A stretch of 64,000 nt of DNA from an uncultured Roseobacter sp. (lineage in GTDB: Bacteria; Pseudomonadota; Alphaproteobacteria; Rhodobacterales; Rhodobacteraceae): contig CAJXIL010000001.1 in assembly GCA_913054455.1 (NCBI GenBank), positions 33,387 through 97,386 on the forward strand. The letters run 5' to 3'. The notes under the pieces are model-generated. The model had not been told where the DNA came from. It made no database searches and saw nothing but the letters and a program-made list of their open reading frames with translations. Below are positions 38,566 through 48,428 of this stretch, piece by piece; the stretch's first letter is position 1; the number at the start of each line of letters is the position of its first letter. The translations under genes and the position numbers were made by a program.

Positions 38566-39558
38566 ATGAGCGATGGGGTGGATATGCGCGGCACATATGA
38601 TCTTGAACTGGTTGGTCTGACGAAGAAATACGGCGACACGCTTGCTGTAGATGAAATCAACCACCTCTTTAAGGGGGGCTCCTATGTCTGCCTGTTGGGG
38701 CCGTCGGGCTGCGGCAAGTCCTCGACCCTGCGCATGATCGCTGGTCATGAAAAGGTGACCGAGGGAGCTATCGTTCTGGCGGGATCTGATGTCTCGCATC
38801 TTACCCCGGCCAAACGCGGCACTGCGATGATGTTTCAGAACTATGCTTTGTTCCCGCATTTGAATGTCCGTGACAACGTGGCGTTTTCCCTGCGGATGAA
38901 GGGCGAAGACAAAGCCACGCGCGATGCCAAGGCAAATGAGCTGCTAGAACTTGTGGATATGACAGACCTTGCTGATCGCCTTCCGGCGCAGCTCTCGGGT
39001 GGCCAGCAGCAGCGTGTTGCACTGGCGCGGGCGCTGATCACGCAGCCAAAGGTATTGTTGCTGGATGAACCGCTGTCGGCGCTTGATCCGTTTTTGCGCA
39101 TCCGCATGCGGGCCGAGCTGAAAAAGCTGCAGCGTGAACTGGGGATCACGTTTGTGCATGTCACCCACGGGCAGGATGAGGCGCTGGCGCTGGGAGATGA
39201 GCTGGTCGTCATGAACAACGCCCTGATCGAACAAGCAGGCAGCGCGCGGGAGGTCTGGACGGCCCCTAGAACCGAATTTGTGGCCCGGTTCATGGGCGGT
39301 CACAATGTCATCGCTCTGGACGGGGCCAAAGTGGCCCTGCGGGCCGATGATGTGAAGCTGGGCGACCACGGGCTGCCCGCATGGGTTACGTCGATCGAAT
39401 ATCAAGGCGGCCATGTGGCGCTGACAGCACGTATCGAGGCAGGCGAGCAGGTGCTGGCCTTGGTGCCCGAAGCCGCCTTTTTCCAATCACCAAAAAACCT
39501 GGGCGATCTGGTCAATCTCGCCTGGGATGAGGGGCGGCTGCACCGCCTCCAATCTTAA
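38566..39558 (+). CDS. ABC transporter ATP-binding protein (PotA-like)
   Basis: LLGPSGCGKSST, LSGGQQQRVALARAL, LLLDEPLSALDP. Confidence 0.95.
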   Translation: MSDGVDMRGTYDLELVGLTKKYGDTLAVDEINHLFKGGSYVCLLGPSGCGKSSTLRMIAGHEKVTEGAIVLAGSDVSHLTPAKRGTAMMFQNYALFPHLNVRDNVAFSLRMKGEDKATRDAKANELLELVDMTDLADRLPAQLSGGQQQRVALARALITQPKVLLLDEPLSALDPFLRIRMRAELKKLQRELGITFVHVTHGQDEALALGDELVVMNNALIEQAGSAREVWTAPRTEFVARFMGGHNVIALDGAKVALRADDVKLGDHGLPAWVTSIEYQGGHVALTARIEAGEQVLALVPEAAFFQSPKNLGDLVNLAWDEGRLHRLQS

Positions 39559-39586
39559 TCAAATCAACCAACAAGGGATGAACTCA

Positions 39587-40852
39587 ATGTCTAAAATGCG
39601 TTATAGTCGTCGTACTGTTTTGAAAGGTGGCGCTGCTGTTGCCGCTGCCTCCACATTGGCCGCACCGATGGTCTGGGCTCAGGAAATCAAGGATATCACC
39701 CTGCGTCAGTTCGGGACCGGTGTTTCCAACCTCAACGATGTCGCAACCAAGGTCAAAGAAGACCTGGGTTTCAATCTGGAAATGACGGCTCTGGACAGTG
39801 ACAGCGTTACCCAGCGCGCCGCGACGCAGCCTGACAGTTTTGATGTCGCCGACATTGAATACTGGATCTGCAAAAAGGTCTGGCCAACGGGCAACCTGCA
39901 GGCAATGGATACATCCAAGATCGCCAATTACGACAAGATCGTCGGCACCTTTCGTTCGGGCAAGCTGACTCCGGAAAGCGTGATTGCACAGGGCACTGCG
40001 CCCCATACTGTAGGCTTTGTTGAGGGGCCAGGCGGCAAAACCTTTGCCGACAACGAAACCGGTTGGATGACTCTGATCCCGACGATCTACAACGCTGACA
40101 CCCTGGGCATTCGACCTGACCTGATTGGCCGCCCCATCGAAAGCTGGACCGAGCTGCTAAACCCCGAGTTCAAGGGCAAGGCCTCTATCCTCGACATTTC
40201 ATCGATCGGGATCATGGACATGGCCATGGTCTGCGAAGCCATGGGCGAGATCCAGTATGGCGACAAGGGCAACATGACCAAGGAAGAGATCGACAAGACC
40301 TTTGCGATCTTTACTGAAGCCAAACAAAACGGCCAGTTCCGCGCCTTCTGGAAATCGTTTGATGAATCCGTCAACCTGATGGCTTCTGGTGAGGTGGTGA
40401 TCCAGTCCATGTGGTCGCCTGCGATCACAGCCGTCAAATCGCGCGGTATTCCTTGTGTCTACCAGCCGCTCAAAGAGGGCTACCGGTCATGGGGTGGCGG
40501 TCTTGGCCTGTCCTCCAGCCTGTCGGGGATGGAGCTGGATGCGGCCTATGAATACATCAACTGGTATCTGTCCGGTTGGGTCGGCGGCTACCTGATGCGT
40601 CAGGGCTATTACTCGGCCGTGCCCGAGACGTCCAAAGAATTCATGAGCGCCAACGAGTGGGGCTACTGGTTCGAAGGCAAGCCCGCAACCGACGTCATCA
40701 CCTCGCCGACAGGGGACCAGTTGGCCAAGGCCGGAGATGTGCGCGATGGTGGTTCGTTCACCGAGCGCATGGGCGCCGTTGCCTGTTGGAATTCCGTCAT
40801 GGACGAGAACCAGTACATGGTGCGCAAATGGAATGAATTCATCGCAGCCTGA
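39587..40852 (+). CDS. ABC transporter substrate-binding protein (PotD-like), Tat-exported
   Basis: Twin-Arg leader MSKMRYSRRTVLKGGAAVAAASTLAAPMVWAQ; ORF track start 39527, SD AAGGGA before 39587. Confidence 0.9.
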   Translation: MSKMRYSRRTVLKGGAAVAAASTLAAPMVWAQEIKDITLRQFGTGVSNLNDVATKVKEDLGFNLEMTALDSDSVTQRAATQPDSFDVADIEYWICKKVWPTGNLQAMDTSKIANYDKIVGTFRSGKLTPESVIAQGTAPHTVGFVEGPGGKTFADNETGWMTLIPTIYNADTLGIRPDLIGRPIESWTELLNPEFKGKASILDISSIGIMDMAMVCEAMGEIQYGDKGNMTKEEIDKTFAIFTEAKQNGQFRAFWKSFDESVNLMASGEVVIQSMWSPAITAVKSRGIPCVYQPLKEGYRSWGGGLGLSSSLSGMELDAAYEYINWYLSGWVGGYLMRQGYYSAVPETSKEFMSANEWGYWFEGKPATDVITSPTGDQLAKAGDVRDGGSFTERMGAVACWNSVMDENQYMVRKWNEFIAA

Positions 40853-40935
40853 CCAAACAGGGGCGTCGGCCGATTGGTCGGCGTCCTCTACCGCATCCGG
40901 CAACAGATCCACGTTTAGAGCACAAGAAAGCCACC

Positions 40936-41790
40936 ATGGGCAAATCCCGAGATATCATTGCTTATCTGCAAGCCGCGCCGTTGATGGCTGTGTTGCTCGC
41001 CTTTCTTGTTGTGCCAATCGGCATGATTGTTGTGGTCAGTTTTTGGGGCGCGACCGAGTTTTCGATCTACCCCGCGTTTCAGTTTGATAACTATGCGTTC
41101 CTGTTCGGGTCGCCCGTCACCTACAAGGTGTTCTTTGCCACGTTCAAATACGCCTTCATCACCTGGATCTTCACCCTGTCGATAGGCTTCACCGTGGCCT
41201 ATTTCCTGGCGTTTCATGTGCGCACGCAGGCCATGCAAACCGCCTTGTTCTTACTCTGCACGATCCCGTTCCTGACCTCGAATATAATCCGGATGATTTC
41301 GTGGATCCCGTTTCTGGGCCGCAATGGCATAGCCAATCAGACTCTGATCTCATGGGGCTTGATTGATGAACCGCTGGAGTGGCTGCTGTACTCTGATTTT
41401 TCGGTCATCCTTGCCTTTGTTCACCTATATACGCTGTTCATGGTTGTTCCGATCTTCAACACCATGATGCGGATCGACAAATCCCTGATCGAAGCGGCCT
41501 ATGACAATGGCGCAACCGGGTTGCAAACACTTTGGCATGTGATCGTCCCGCTGACGAAGCCGGGCATCATGATCGGAACCATCTTTGTGGTGACGCTGGT
41601 GATGGGGGATTTCATCACCGTGCGGTTCATGTCTGGCAGTCAAAAGGCCAATGTGGGGCGCCTGATCTCCAATGATATCGCGCTGCTGCAATACCCCTCG
41701 GCCGCGGCTACGGCTGTTGTGTTGCTCTGTACGGTCCTGATCGTCATCGGCGTGCTGCTGCGTTTTGTAAACATCCGCAAGGAACTTTGA
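40936..41790 (+). CDS. ABC transporter permease (PotB-like)
   Basis: EAAYDNGATGLQTLWHVIVPLTKPGIMIGTIFV EAA loop. Confidence 0.93.
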   Translation: MGKSRDIIAYLQAAPLMAVLLAFLVVPIGMIVVVSFWGATEFSIYPAFQFDNYAFLFGSPVTYKVFFATFKYAFITWIFTLSIGFTVAYFLAFHVRTQAMQTALFLLCTIPFLTSNIIRMISWIPFLGRNGIANQTLISWGLIDEPLEWLLYSDFSVILAFVHLYTLFMVVPIFNTMMRIDKSLIEAAYDNGATGLQTLWHVIVPLTKPGIMIGTIFVVTLVMGDFITVRFMSGSQKANVGRLISNDIALLQYPSAAATAVVLLCTVLIVIGVLLRFVNIRKEL

Positions 41791-41791
41791 T

Positions 41792-42628
41792 ATGGAACAG
41801 CGCCCCCGGTCTTTCTACTGTCTTGCTGCCTTCTTTTGCCTCTTCCTGCTGTTCCTTTATGGTCCGACCCTGACGATCGGAATCTTGTCGTTCCAAGGCA
41901 AAGGTGGCGGGCTGACCTTCCCGATGCGCGGTGTCTCCCTAAACTGGTTCCGCGAGTTGTTTGAACAACAGGCGGTCGGAGACATTTGGGGGTCGTTCCG
42001 TCGTTCACTGGCACTGGGGCTCATGGTGATGGTCTCCACCGTGGTGGTTTCGGTCATGGCGGGGCTGGCCTTTCGCAAAAAATTCGCCGGTTCAACCGTG
42101 TTGTTCTACCTGGCGATTACATCGCTGGTAATCCCGTCCATCCTTGTCTCATTGGGGGTCGGTCTGATTTTCAACCAGCTTGGCCTCAAGGTTCACTGGA
42201 CCAGCTCTGGCTTTGGCAGCCAGCTGACATGGACATTGCCATTTGGGCTGCTGATCATATTTGCCGTCTTTAACCGGTTCGACAAATCCTATGAGGAAGC
42301 CGCCCGTGATCAGGGGGCCACGTCCTGGCAGACTATTCGCCATGTGATCTTGCCCATTATCGCGCCCTCGCTGATCGGGGTCGCTCTGTTCGGCTTTACC
42401 CTATCCTACGATGAATTTGCCCGGACCTTGTTGACCGCAGGCAGCTACAACACCCTACCGCTGGAGATCTTTGGCATGACCACCAATGTCACCACCCCGG
42501 TCATCTATGCGCTTGGAACGCTTACTACCCTGTTTTCATTGGCGATCATCGGCGTGTTTTTGCTGATCGTCTGGATTGTCGGGAAACGCCGCTCACGTGT
42601 GGGATCCGACGCCGGAAAGGCGGTCTGA
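41792..42628 (+). CDS. ABC transporter permease (PotC-like)
   Basis: EEAARDQGATSWQTIRHVILPIIAPSLIGVALFGF EAA loop. Confidence 0.93.
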   Translation: MEQRPRSFYCLAAFFCLFLLFLYGPTLTIGILSFQGKGGGLTFPMRGVSLNWFRELFEQQAVGDIWGSFRRSLALGLMVMVSTVVVSVMAGLAFRKKFAGSTVLFYLAITSLVIPSILVSLGVGLIFNQLGLKVHWTSSGFGSQLTWTLPFGLLIIFAVFNRFDKSYEEAARDQGATSWQTIRHVILPIIAPSLIGVALFGFTLSYDEFARTLLTAGSYNTLPLEIFGMTTNVTTPVIYALGTLTTLFSLAIIGVFLLIVWIVGKRRSRVGSDAGKAV

Positions 42629-43293
42629 TGCATCTGGTTTACATCAATCCCAACTCGACCGAGGCGATGACACAGAGTGTGGTCGCGGTCGCCGCCCGAA
42701 ATGCCCCGCAGGTGCAGGTAACAGGGCTGACAAACAGCAAAGGCCCGGCGGCCATTGAGGGGCCAGAGGACGGCGATGCGGCAATTCCTGGTGTGTTGCA
42801 GCTTGTTGCCGAGGCTCAGCTCCGAGGGGCCGACGCCATTGTCATCGCCTGTTTTGATGACACCGGCCTAAGCCAGGCCCGCAGCCTGGCAAGCTGTCCA
42901 GTTCTGGGCATTGGCCACTCGGCCTATACGATGGCATCATTGCAGGGTGGGGGATTTTGTGTCGTCACATCCGTTGAAAATGCGGTACCAGTCATCAAGG
43001 GCAATATAGAGACTTCGGGCTTTGGCGAAAATTGCACCTTGGTTAAAGCAAGCGGGCTGTCTGTTCTGACGATCGAACAAGGCGGAGAAGAAATGTTGGA
43101 TCAATTGTCTCAGGCCATTCTCGAAGCGAAAGATCAATATATCTGCCAAACCGTTATTCTGGGCTGCGCCGGTATGGCAATGCATCACAGTGTTCTTGCA
43201 CGCAGAACAGGCACAAAGCTGATAGATGGAGTCGTCGCCTCCACGCATTTGGCCGTTGCTGCCGCACTGACCTTGCCAGAAAAGACACCTTAG
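42628..43293 (+). CDS. Aspartate/glutamate/hydantoin racemase family protein
   Basis: MHLVYINPNSTEAMTQSVV; paired Cys motifs VIACFDDTG and LGCAGM. Confidence 0.9.
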   Translation: MHLVYINPNSTEAMTQSVVAVAARNAPQVQVTGLTNSKGPAAIEGPEDGDAAIPGVLQLVAEAQLRGADAIVIACFDDTGLSQARSLASCPVLGIGHSAYTMASLQGGGFCVVTSVENAVPVIKGNIETSGFGENCTLVKASGLSVLTIEQGGEEMLDQLSQAILEAKDQYICQTVILGCAGMAMHHSVLARRTGTKLIDGVVASTHLAVAAALTLPEKTP

Positions 43294-43611
43294 AATTTAC
43301 CGGCACGGCAACTCGCGCTACCCATTTCGGGCAGGCAGACTGCCGCGGCAGTTCTTTGAGAAGACCGCAGCCTGATGCATCGCGGACGCCAACTCGCCGC
43401 AGGATCAGTCGCGCCCGTGTTAAAGGCTCCGGCGGCTACGTCTGAACCAAATGCAGGAAAAGCGGTAACGGATCACGTTACCAGACCATCGCGGGGCAGG
43501 CTGGTCAGTGAATGGCCCTCAGATCACCAGGCCTGGTTGGGTTGGCCATGAAGTCATCGAGTTCTGGGATCGGAAGAAACATCGGGCCGTTTCCGCTTGA
43601 TGGTGGTGCCT

Positions 43612-44085
43612 TTAGGGCTGATAGGGGAGCGAGGAATGATGCAGGACGATGCGCATCGTACCGCCCTTGTCCTTCTTGTAGCCAAAGCTTTTGTCGACAG
43701 TGGTGACCGACCCGTCCTTGTTGGTCAGCTTGACCCAGCCCATCCACATCGCCACGTCGCCCTGAAGGAAGCTGGCCGAAGGAATGCTCTCCATCGCGCG
43801 CCAACCCATAATCGCAAAACCATTATCAAGTGGATACTCTGCAGAGTGGCCACAGAAATAGGCCAAGGCACCGGCCTTGGTCGGGCGGAACGTCTGAGCA
43901 CCGCTTGCCATGGTCGGTTTGAACAGGACCGGCCCAAGGTCATAGCCATAATAGCTGTCGATATTGGCAGAAGCCACCACGCGGGCCGCTTCTATTCCAC
44001 CCTCTTCGAAGGCCTTCGAAATGGAGATTTTCCCGTCGCCCCAGGTTTCCAGGGCGGTTTCAATTTCATCATGTGTGATCTGCAA
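43612..44085 (-). CDS. SnoaL/CaMKII-association-domain-like protein
   Basis: 157 aa; MGWRAMESIPSASFLQGDVAMWMGWVKLTNKDGSVTTVDKSFGYKKDKGGTMRIVLHHSSLPY, NTF2-like fold pattern. Confidence 0.6.
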   Translation of the reverse strand: MQITHDEIETALETWGDGKISISKAFEEGGIEAARVVASANIDSYYGYDLGPVLFKPTMASGAQTFRPTKAGALAYFCGHSAEYPLDNGFAIMGWRAMESIPSASFLQGDVAMWMGWVKLTNKDGSVTTVDKSFGYKKDKGGTMRIVLHHSSLPYQP

Positions 44086-44329
44086 GAGATCCTCCTTTTC
44101 GTCACAACTCAGACGATGGGGCGCTTAGTGTCTCCTTGCCGAGCGCCGCCATCAGCCTCGCCGAGCGAGGGTTTTCGCCTCTGCTACCAGTGCTCGCATC
44201 GCCCCGTCCAGTGACGGAGTTTGGTACTGGTCGGTTCCGTGGCGGCGGATCGTCGGGCTACGCTCTTCTGTCAGCGATGGTTGAACTGCGACAGCTATTG
44301 CCTGTGCGGATAGGGGGAGCGGCCCATTT

Positions 44330-44570
44330 CTTCCATCCTCTTATCTTGGGAAACTTCGTTAGGTGTCTGCCATCCGGGGCATTTGCGTGGCGTATTGTTG
44401 AGCTGGTCACCGCTCTGCTTGATGTCGCGCAGGCTGGGCAAACAGTGTCTGGCGCGACAACCCTGGCCCATATCAAAGGCTCGGAATACGTTTGATGAGT
44501 GCCAAGAGCCGACACCGTGCCCTCGTTGCTGTGGCTCGCAAGTTGGCCGTTCCACTGCATCGCGCATTTG
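44330..44570 (-). pseudogene. IS30-family transposase C-terminal remnant
   Basis: Minus-strand peptide DQLNNTPRKCPGWQTPNEV resembles the conserved IS30 transposase C-terminus (LNNRPRKCLGWRTPAEV); no intact ORF. Confidence 0.6.
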
Positions 44571-45065
44571 GATCGTTGGAACGGGTTTCCGTCAGGAATA
44601 TTATTTTTTTGGGGCCCACGGCATGACATTAGTTGCCAAGTATCCAAACCTGACAGGGGCGTCCTCTCGAGATGTGGGTTGTGAAAAGACCGAAAAGTTC
44701 GCTGAGCAACCAGAAACGCGCGAGAAAGTGGGGCCACCAACAGCCAATCCAACACATGCAGGTACGTTTGCCGCAAGGCTGCATCGGCAAGCTGCCTTGA
44801 TCTGCAAACGCAGCTTTGAAACTTTGCAAAAGGGCTGCAATGCGGACTTAGCGCTATTTCGCCGCATCCGTTCCCATCCGCAGCAGACTGCGCATCACGA
44901 CGTCGCGCTCCCACAGGTTGGCTCGCAAGCGGCCGCGCTCGTCAGGTAGATCGCAGCAAATAGATGCGAATACCGAATGAACCTGCCCAGTGACGCGGTA
45001 CAGCCGGGGTTCTACGGTTTTTTCACCGCCCTCTTTGTGGACAATTTGCGGCTGAAAGGCGAAAA

Positions 45066-45075
45066 TTGTATACAA
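45066..45075. promoter_or_regulatory. Putative orphan GntR/FadR-type operator
   Basis: Perfect palindrome TTGTATACAA about 100 bp upstream of a truncated Tat leader. Confidence 0.4.
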
Positions 45076-45174
45076 CAATACACGTCCTGAAATTCCCACC
45101 CCAACTGAGAGTGGCCCCAAGGCCGGTGCTCGACAACATAGCTTCATCCACAATTGATCATGAAGGAATTGAAA

Positions 45175-45240
45175 ATGGATAGACGCAAGTTCCTTGCCGC
45201 CTCCGCCACTCTTGCAGCCGCTCAGGTCAAGTGGTTCTGA
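45175..45240 (+). pseudogene. Truncated Tat signal peptide (decapitated periplasmic protein gene)
   Basis: SD GAAGGAA then MDRRKFLAASATLAAAQVKWF*; twin-Arg leader ends abruptly at a stop. Confidence 0.6.
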
Positions 45241-45530
45241 CCTGAAAACCTTCGTCCTCCGAAGGCTTCAACAGAACCCGTCTGAAACGGCACTGTTACC
45301 TCCACGCAGCCCACCGCGCCTCGATGTCATATTGGTTCCCAGGAGAAACCAGGCGCAAACGCTGATTTGTGGAACAAAGCCCTGCATGCACAGTCGAGAA
45401 CGCGAGAGACCCAGGGTCTGATCTTCGCCAATTCGCGCTGGAACGAGGTCTCGGTCGTGAGTGATCTGTGGCTTGCAAACCTGCCGCCCGGTTCACCAGA
45501 GAGTCTTGTGTTGGATCGCGGCTGCCCTTT

Positions 45531-45557
45531 GGGCGCCCCCTTTAACGGAGGGCGCCC
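45531..45557 (-). terminator. Possible terminator for the autotransporter-like gene
   Basis: GGGCGCC...GGCGCCC hairpin just past the minus-strand stop at 45588. Confidence 0.4.
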
Positions 45558-45587
45558 GGCTGTGGTTTGGTTTTGGGCCAAGGCCGC

Positions 45588-48428
45588 TCAGAACCTCAGG
45601 GTATATCCGAGGCTCAGACCGTAGCTTTGGTAGTCCGAGGCCCCCAGACCATCCAGATAGGCCTTGATCGAGAGGGTGCCATGGCGAGGGCTGACGTAGT
45701 TCAGGCCGAGATCCAGCTTGCCGCGCCAACCGGCATAGCCCGGCAGAACCGTCTGGGCGACGGCGGTCCCGCCGGTGGAGGACCAGATGCCTGAGACCCC
45801 GCCCGAGAGCTCCAGGTCGCCGGTCTTGACCGCGACCGGATGCGCCACATCAAAGCCAAAGGCCACCTGCTTGAGATCAATGCTCTGGGCCGCGATTACA
45901 TTGCCGAGCCCGTCGGTATAGGCGTCTTGGTCGTCCTTGACATAGGCGGCATTCAGATAGGGGCTCAGCACTGTCTGGCCGTAAGCATAATCACCCGTTA
46001 CCTTGATCTGCGCCAGCAAACGGCTGGTGTCGAAATCATCCTCATAGGTGCCAAAGGGCGACAGGGAGTTGGAGGACTTGCCATAGAGCAGACGTCCCTC
46101 GAAGTAGAGCGGCTGATCGGGCAGTTTGGCGACCACATAGGGGCCAACCAGCCAGCCAGTACCTTCGATCCGAGCGGCGCCATCCTGCTGTGACAGGTGA
46201 TCGAATTGCAGCATTGCCCCCACAAGCAGTGTCTCGCGCAGGTGGATATGGCTGCCGATCACGCCAAAGGCAGAGCTAGTATCGGACGTCCCATCCTTGG
46301 CCCAGCTCCCTTTGAGAGCGAACCAGAGGGATCTGTCGGTGCCAGAACTCAGATCGAACTGCCCATGGCCACGGGTGACGGCTGCATTTAGGGTGCCGCC
46401 ACCTGAGCCGCTGATAAAGCCGGTCAGATCGGGCTGGTTGGCGATCAGCTGATTGGCGCGACTATACATAAAGCTGGCAATGGTCTTTTGGGTCTCTTCC
46501 ACTGTGGTGTCGGCAACCACCAGCGTATTGGAGGCCGTGGTCCCATTGCCCGCCGCATCCTCAGCTGCGTCGGCAGGGACTGCGAGATTGACATCCCCGG
46601 TACCCGTCGATGTTATGGTGGCCGTATAGATGGCGCCACTGCCGCTCAGGGCGGTGACATTGGCATGGCTCACCGTGATATCGCTTGCGGTGAAACCGGT
46701 CACGCTTTCACTAAATGTGATTGTGGCGTCAAAGCTGCCTTTGTGGGTCAGGCGCTCTGGGGCGCCGCTGATCACCACGTCCGGTGGGGTGGTGTCCACC
46801 AGCACAAGGCTGGCACCAGAGGTGTTGCCATTGACATCGGTTGCCGTCACCGTGACATCGCCGCTGGGTTGCGGGGTGGCTGAGGTGACCGTCCAGGAGC
46901 CTGTTGCCGCGTTCTGCACCGTTTGCCGGAACTGAGTCGCCCCAGCAGGGCTACCTCCCGAAGCGGTGGTGGTTGCCCGCGTTCCATCGGGGAAGGTGAC
47001 GGTCACGGTCGCGCCTGGCTCGGTTGTGCCAAAGACGATCAGGGTCTTGTCCGGGTTGATGGTCACCTCGGCGACCGTTGGCGCGGGCGGAGGCGTGACG
47101 TCACTGACGGTGACGGTAAAGCTGACCTGGATGGCAGCATTGCCTGCGCTATCCACCGCATCCATGGTCACCGTGGTTTCGCCGACGGGGAAGTCATAGG
47201 CGCCGGTCAGGGTGGTGGAGCCCACCTTGTAAGTGATGCCCAGATTGCTATCCACATTGTCACTGACCGAGCCAAGATCGGTCACATCGAGAGAGGCGGT
47301 GGTCTCGCCTGCATCGGTATCGGCGCTCTGCGCGCTTGGCGCTGTCAGAACAGGGATCTCATTATCGCTGACAGTCACCGTAAAGCTCGTGATGCCCGAG
47401 GAATTTCCTGCAGCGTCTTGTGCACTCATGTACACCGTGGTCTCGCCGACGGGGAAGTCATAGGCCCCTGACAGGTTGGTGTTCCCGGCCATATAGGTGA
47501 TCGTGACGCTGCTATCGACGTTGTCGGTGGCAATGCCAAGACCGGTCACATCAATGGAGGCCGTCGCCTTGCCCGCATCGGTATTGGCGGTCTGCGCACT
47601 CAGGGTGCCCAGTTGCGGCCCCTCACCATCATGAACGGTTACGGTAAAGCTCTTTTGAGTGGCATCGTTGCCTGCGGCGTCCTGCGCATCCATGGTCACC
47701 GTGGTGTCGCCCAGCGGAAAGATGTACGGGCCGGTCAGGGTGGTGGAGCCCACCTTGTAGGTGATGCTCAGATTGCTGTCCAAATTGTCGCTGACCGAGC
47801 CAAGGGAGGTCACATCATGCTGGTGGGTCGCAAGAAGGGAGTCTGTGCCCCGCGTCAGCGAAGAGGGCGGAGTGATCACAGGGGCTTCGGTGTCGGGTAC
47901 GGCAATGATCGCAAACTCATGGGGACCAGCGTTTAGGTACGGGGTAGCGGTTCCCAGTCTGAAGGAAAACCCGATGTAAGTGTCGGTGGCAAATGTTAGG
48001 TCTGCGCCATTTTGCTCTAAATCGAAGAGATCAGCACCAGGTACGTCAAGGCAGGACTCGAGATCAGGGAGTGTAATCTCTCTCCAGCTGGTTGGATTAT
48101 TTCCGACATAGTAGGTTCCGCCAGCTATGTTTTGGTAGCCGTCTTCTAAGATGGAAACACTTGTAATAATACTAGCGTTTGCCTCAAGTCTCACTATGCA
48201 CGAGGGGCCTATCGGTATATCAGTACTGACAAGATGATCGGCCGAGGTAAATCCGTGACCAACCGTGGGGATCAACAAGGGCATGGCGGCCAGGCCTGCA
48301 ATCAAGGCGGCCCTCGCGTGTCTCAGAACCAATCTCTCGGCGGCTGGTAACCAGCTTGGTCGTCCAAATTCCAGTTTCTGCATCTTCATTCTTGCGTCCT
48401 TGGCGATTCTCATTTTGATATCTCGCAA
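45588..48428 (-). CDS. HYR/Ig-like repeat protein with C-terminal autotransporter beta-barrel-like domain
   Basis: 946 aa; signal-like AALIAGLAAMPLLIPTVGHGF; three repeats ending SFTVTVxD with DNxDSNLxITYKVGSTTLTGxY; C-terminal barrel-like GLNYVSPRHGTLSIKAYLDGLGASDYQSYGLSLGYTLRF ending in F. Confidence 0.8.
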   Translation of the reverse strand: MRDIKMRIAKDARMKMQKLEFGRPSWLPAAERLVLRHARAALIAGLAAMPLLIPTVGHGFTSADHLVSTDIPIGPSCIVRLEANASIITSVSILEDGYQNIAGGTYYVGNNPTSWREITLPDLESCLDVPGADLFDLEQNGADLTFATDTYIGFSFRLGTATPYLNAGPHEFAIIAVPDTEAPVITPPSSLTRGTDSLLATHQHDVTSLGSVSDNLDSNLSITYKVGSTTLTGPYIFPLGDTTVTMDAQDAAGNDATQKSFTVTVHDGEGPQLGTLSAQTANTDAGKATASIDVTGLGIATDNVDSSVTITYMAGNTNLSGAYDFPVGETTVYMSAQDAAGNSSGITSFTVTVSDNEIPVLTAPSAQSADTDAGETTASLDVTDLGSVSDNVDSNLGITYKVGSTTLTGAYDFPVGETTVTMDAVDSAGNAAIQVSFTVTVSDVTPPPAPTVAEVTINPDKTLIVFGTTEPGATVTVTFPDGTRATTTASGGSPAGATQFRQTVQNAATGSWTVTSATPQPSGDVTVTATDVNGNTSGASLVLVDTTPPDVVISGAPERLTHKGSFDATITFSESVTGFTASDITVSHANVTALSGSGAIYTATITSTGTGDVNLAVPADAAEDAAGNGTTASNTLVVADTTVEETQKTIASFMYSRANQLIANQPDLTGFISGSGGGTLNAAVTRGHGQFDLSSGTDRSLWFALKGSWAKDGTSDTSSAFGVIGSHIHLRETLLVGAMLQFDHLSQQDGAARIEGTGWLVGPYVVAKLPDQPLYFEGRLLYGKSSNSLSPFGTYEDDFDTSRLLAQIKVTGDYAYGQTVLSPYLNAAYVKDDQDAYTDGLGNVIAAQSIDLKQVAFGFDVAHPVAVKTGDLELSGGVSGIWSSTGGTAVAQTVLPGYAGWRGKLDLGLNYVSPRHGTLSIKAYLDGLGASDYQSYGLSLGYTLRF
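47100..47870 (-). repeat. Three tandem Ig/HYR-like repeat units within the CDS (about 83-86 codons each)
   Basis: LGSVSDNLDSNLSITYKVGSTTLTGPY / LGIATDNVDSSVTITYMAGNTNLSGAY / LGSVSDNVDSNLGITYKVGSTTLTGAY; near-identical DNA stretches at 47213-47277 and 47730-47804. Confidence 0.75.

Noticed and set aside
44258-44914. 218-aa minus-strand ORF
   Set aside because: Not a coherent protein; it overlaps an IS30 transposase remnant read partly out of frame.
46923-47471. 182-aa plus-strand repetitive ORF
   Set aside because: Antisense of the HYR repeat region; its internal repeats simply mirror the repeats in the minus-strand gene.
47100-47870. Possible CRISPR-like repeats
   Set aside because: Repeats are about 250 bp, in frame and coding for Ig/HYR domains; no short repeat-spacer structure.
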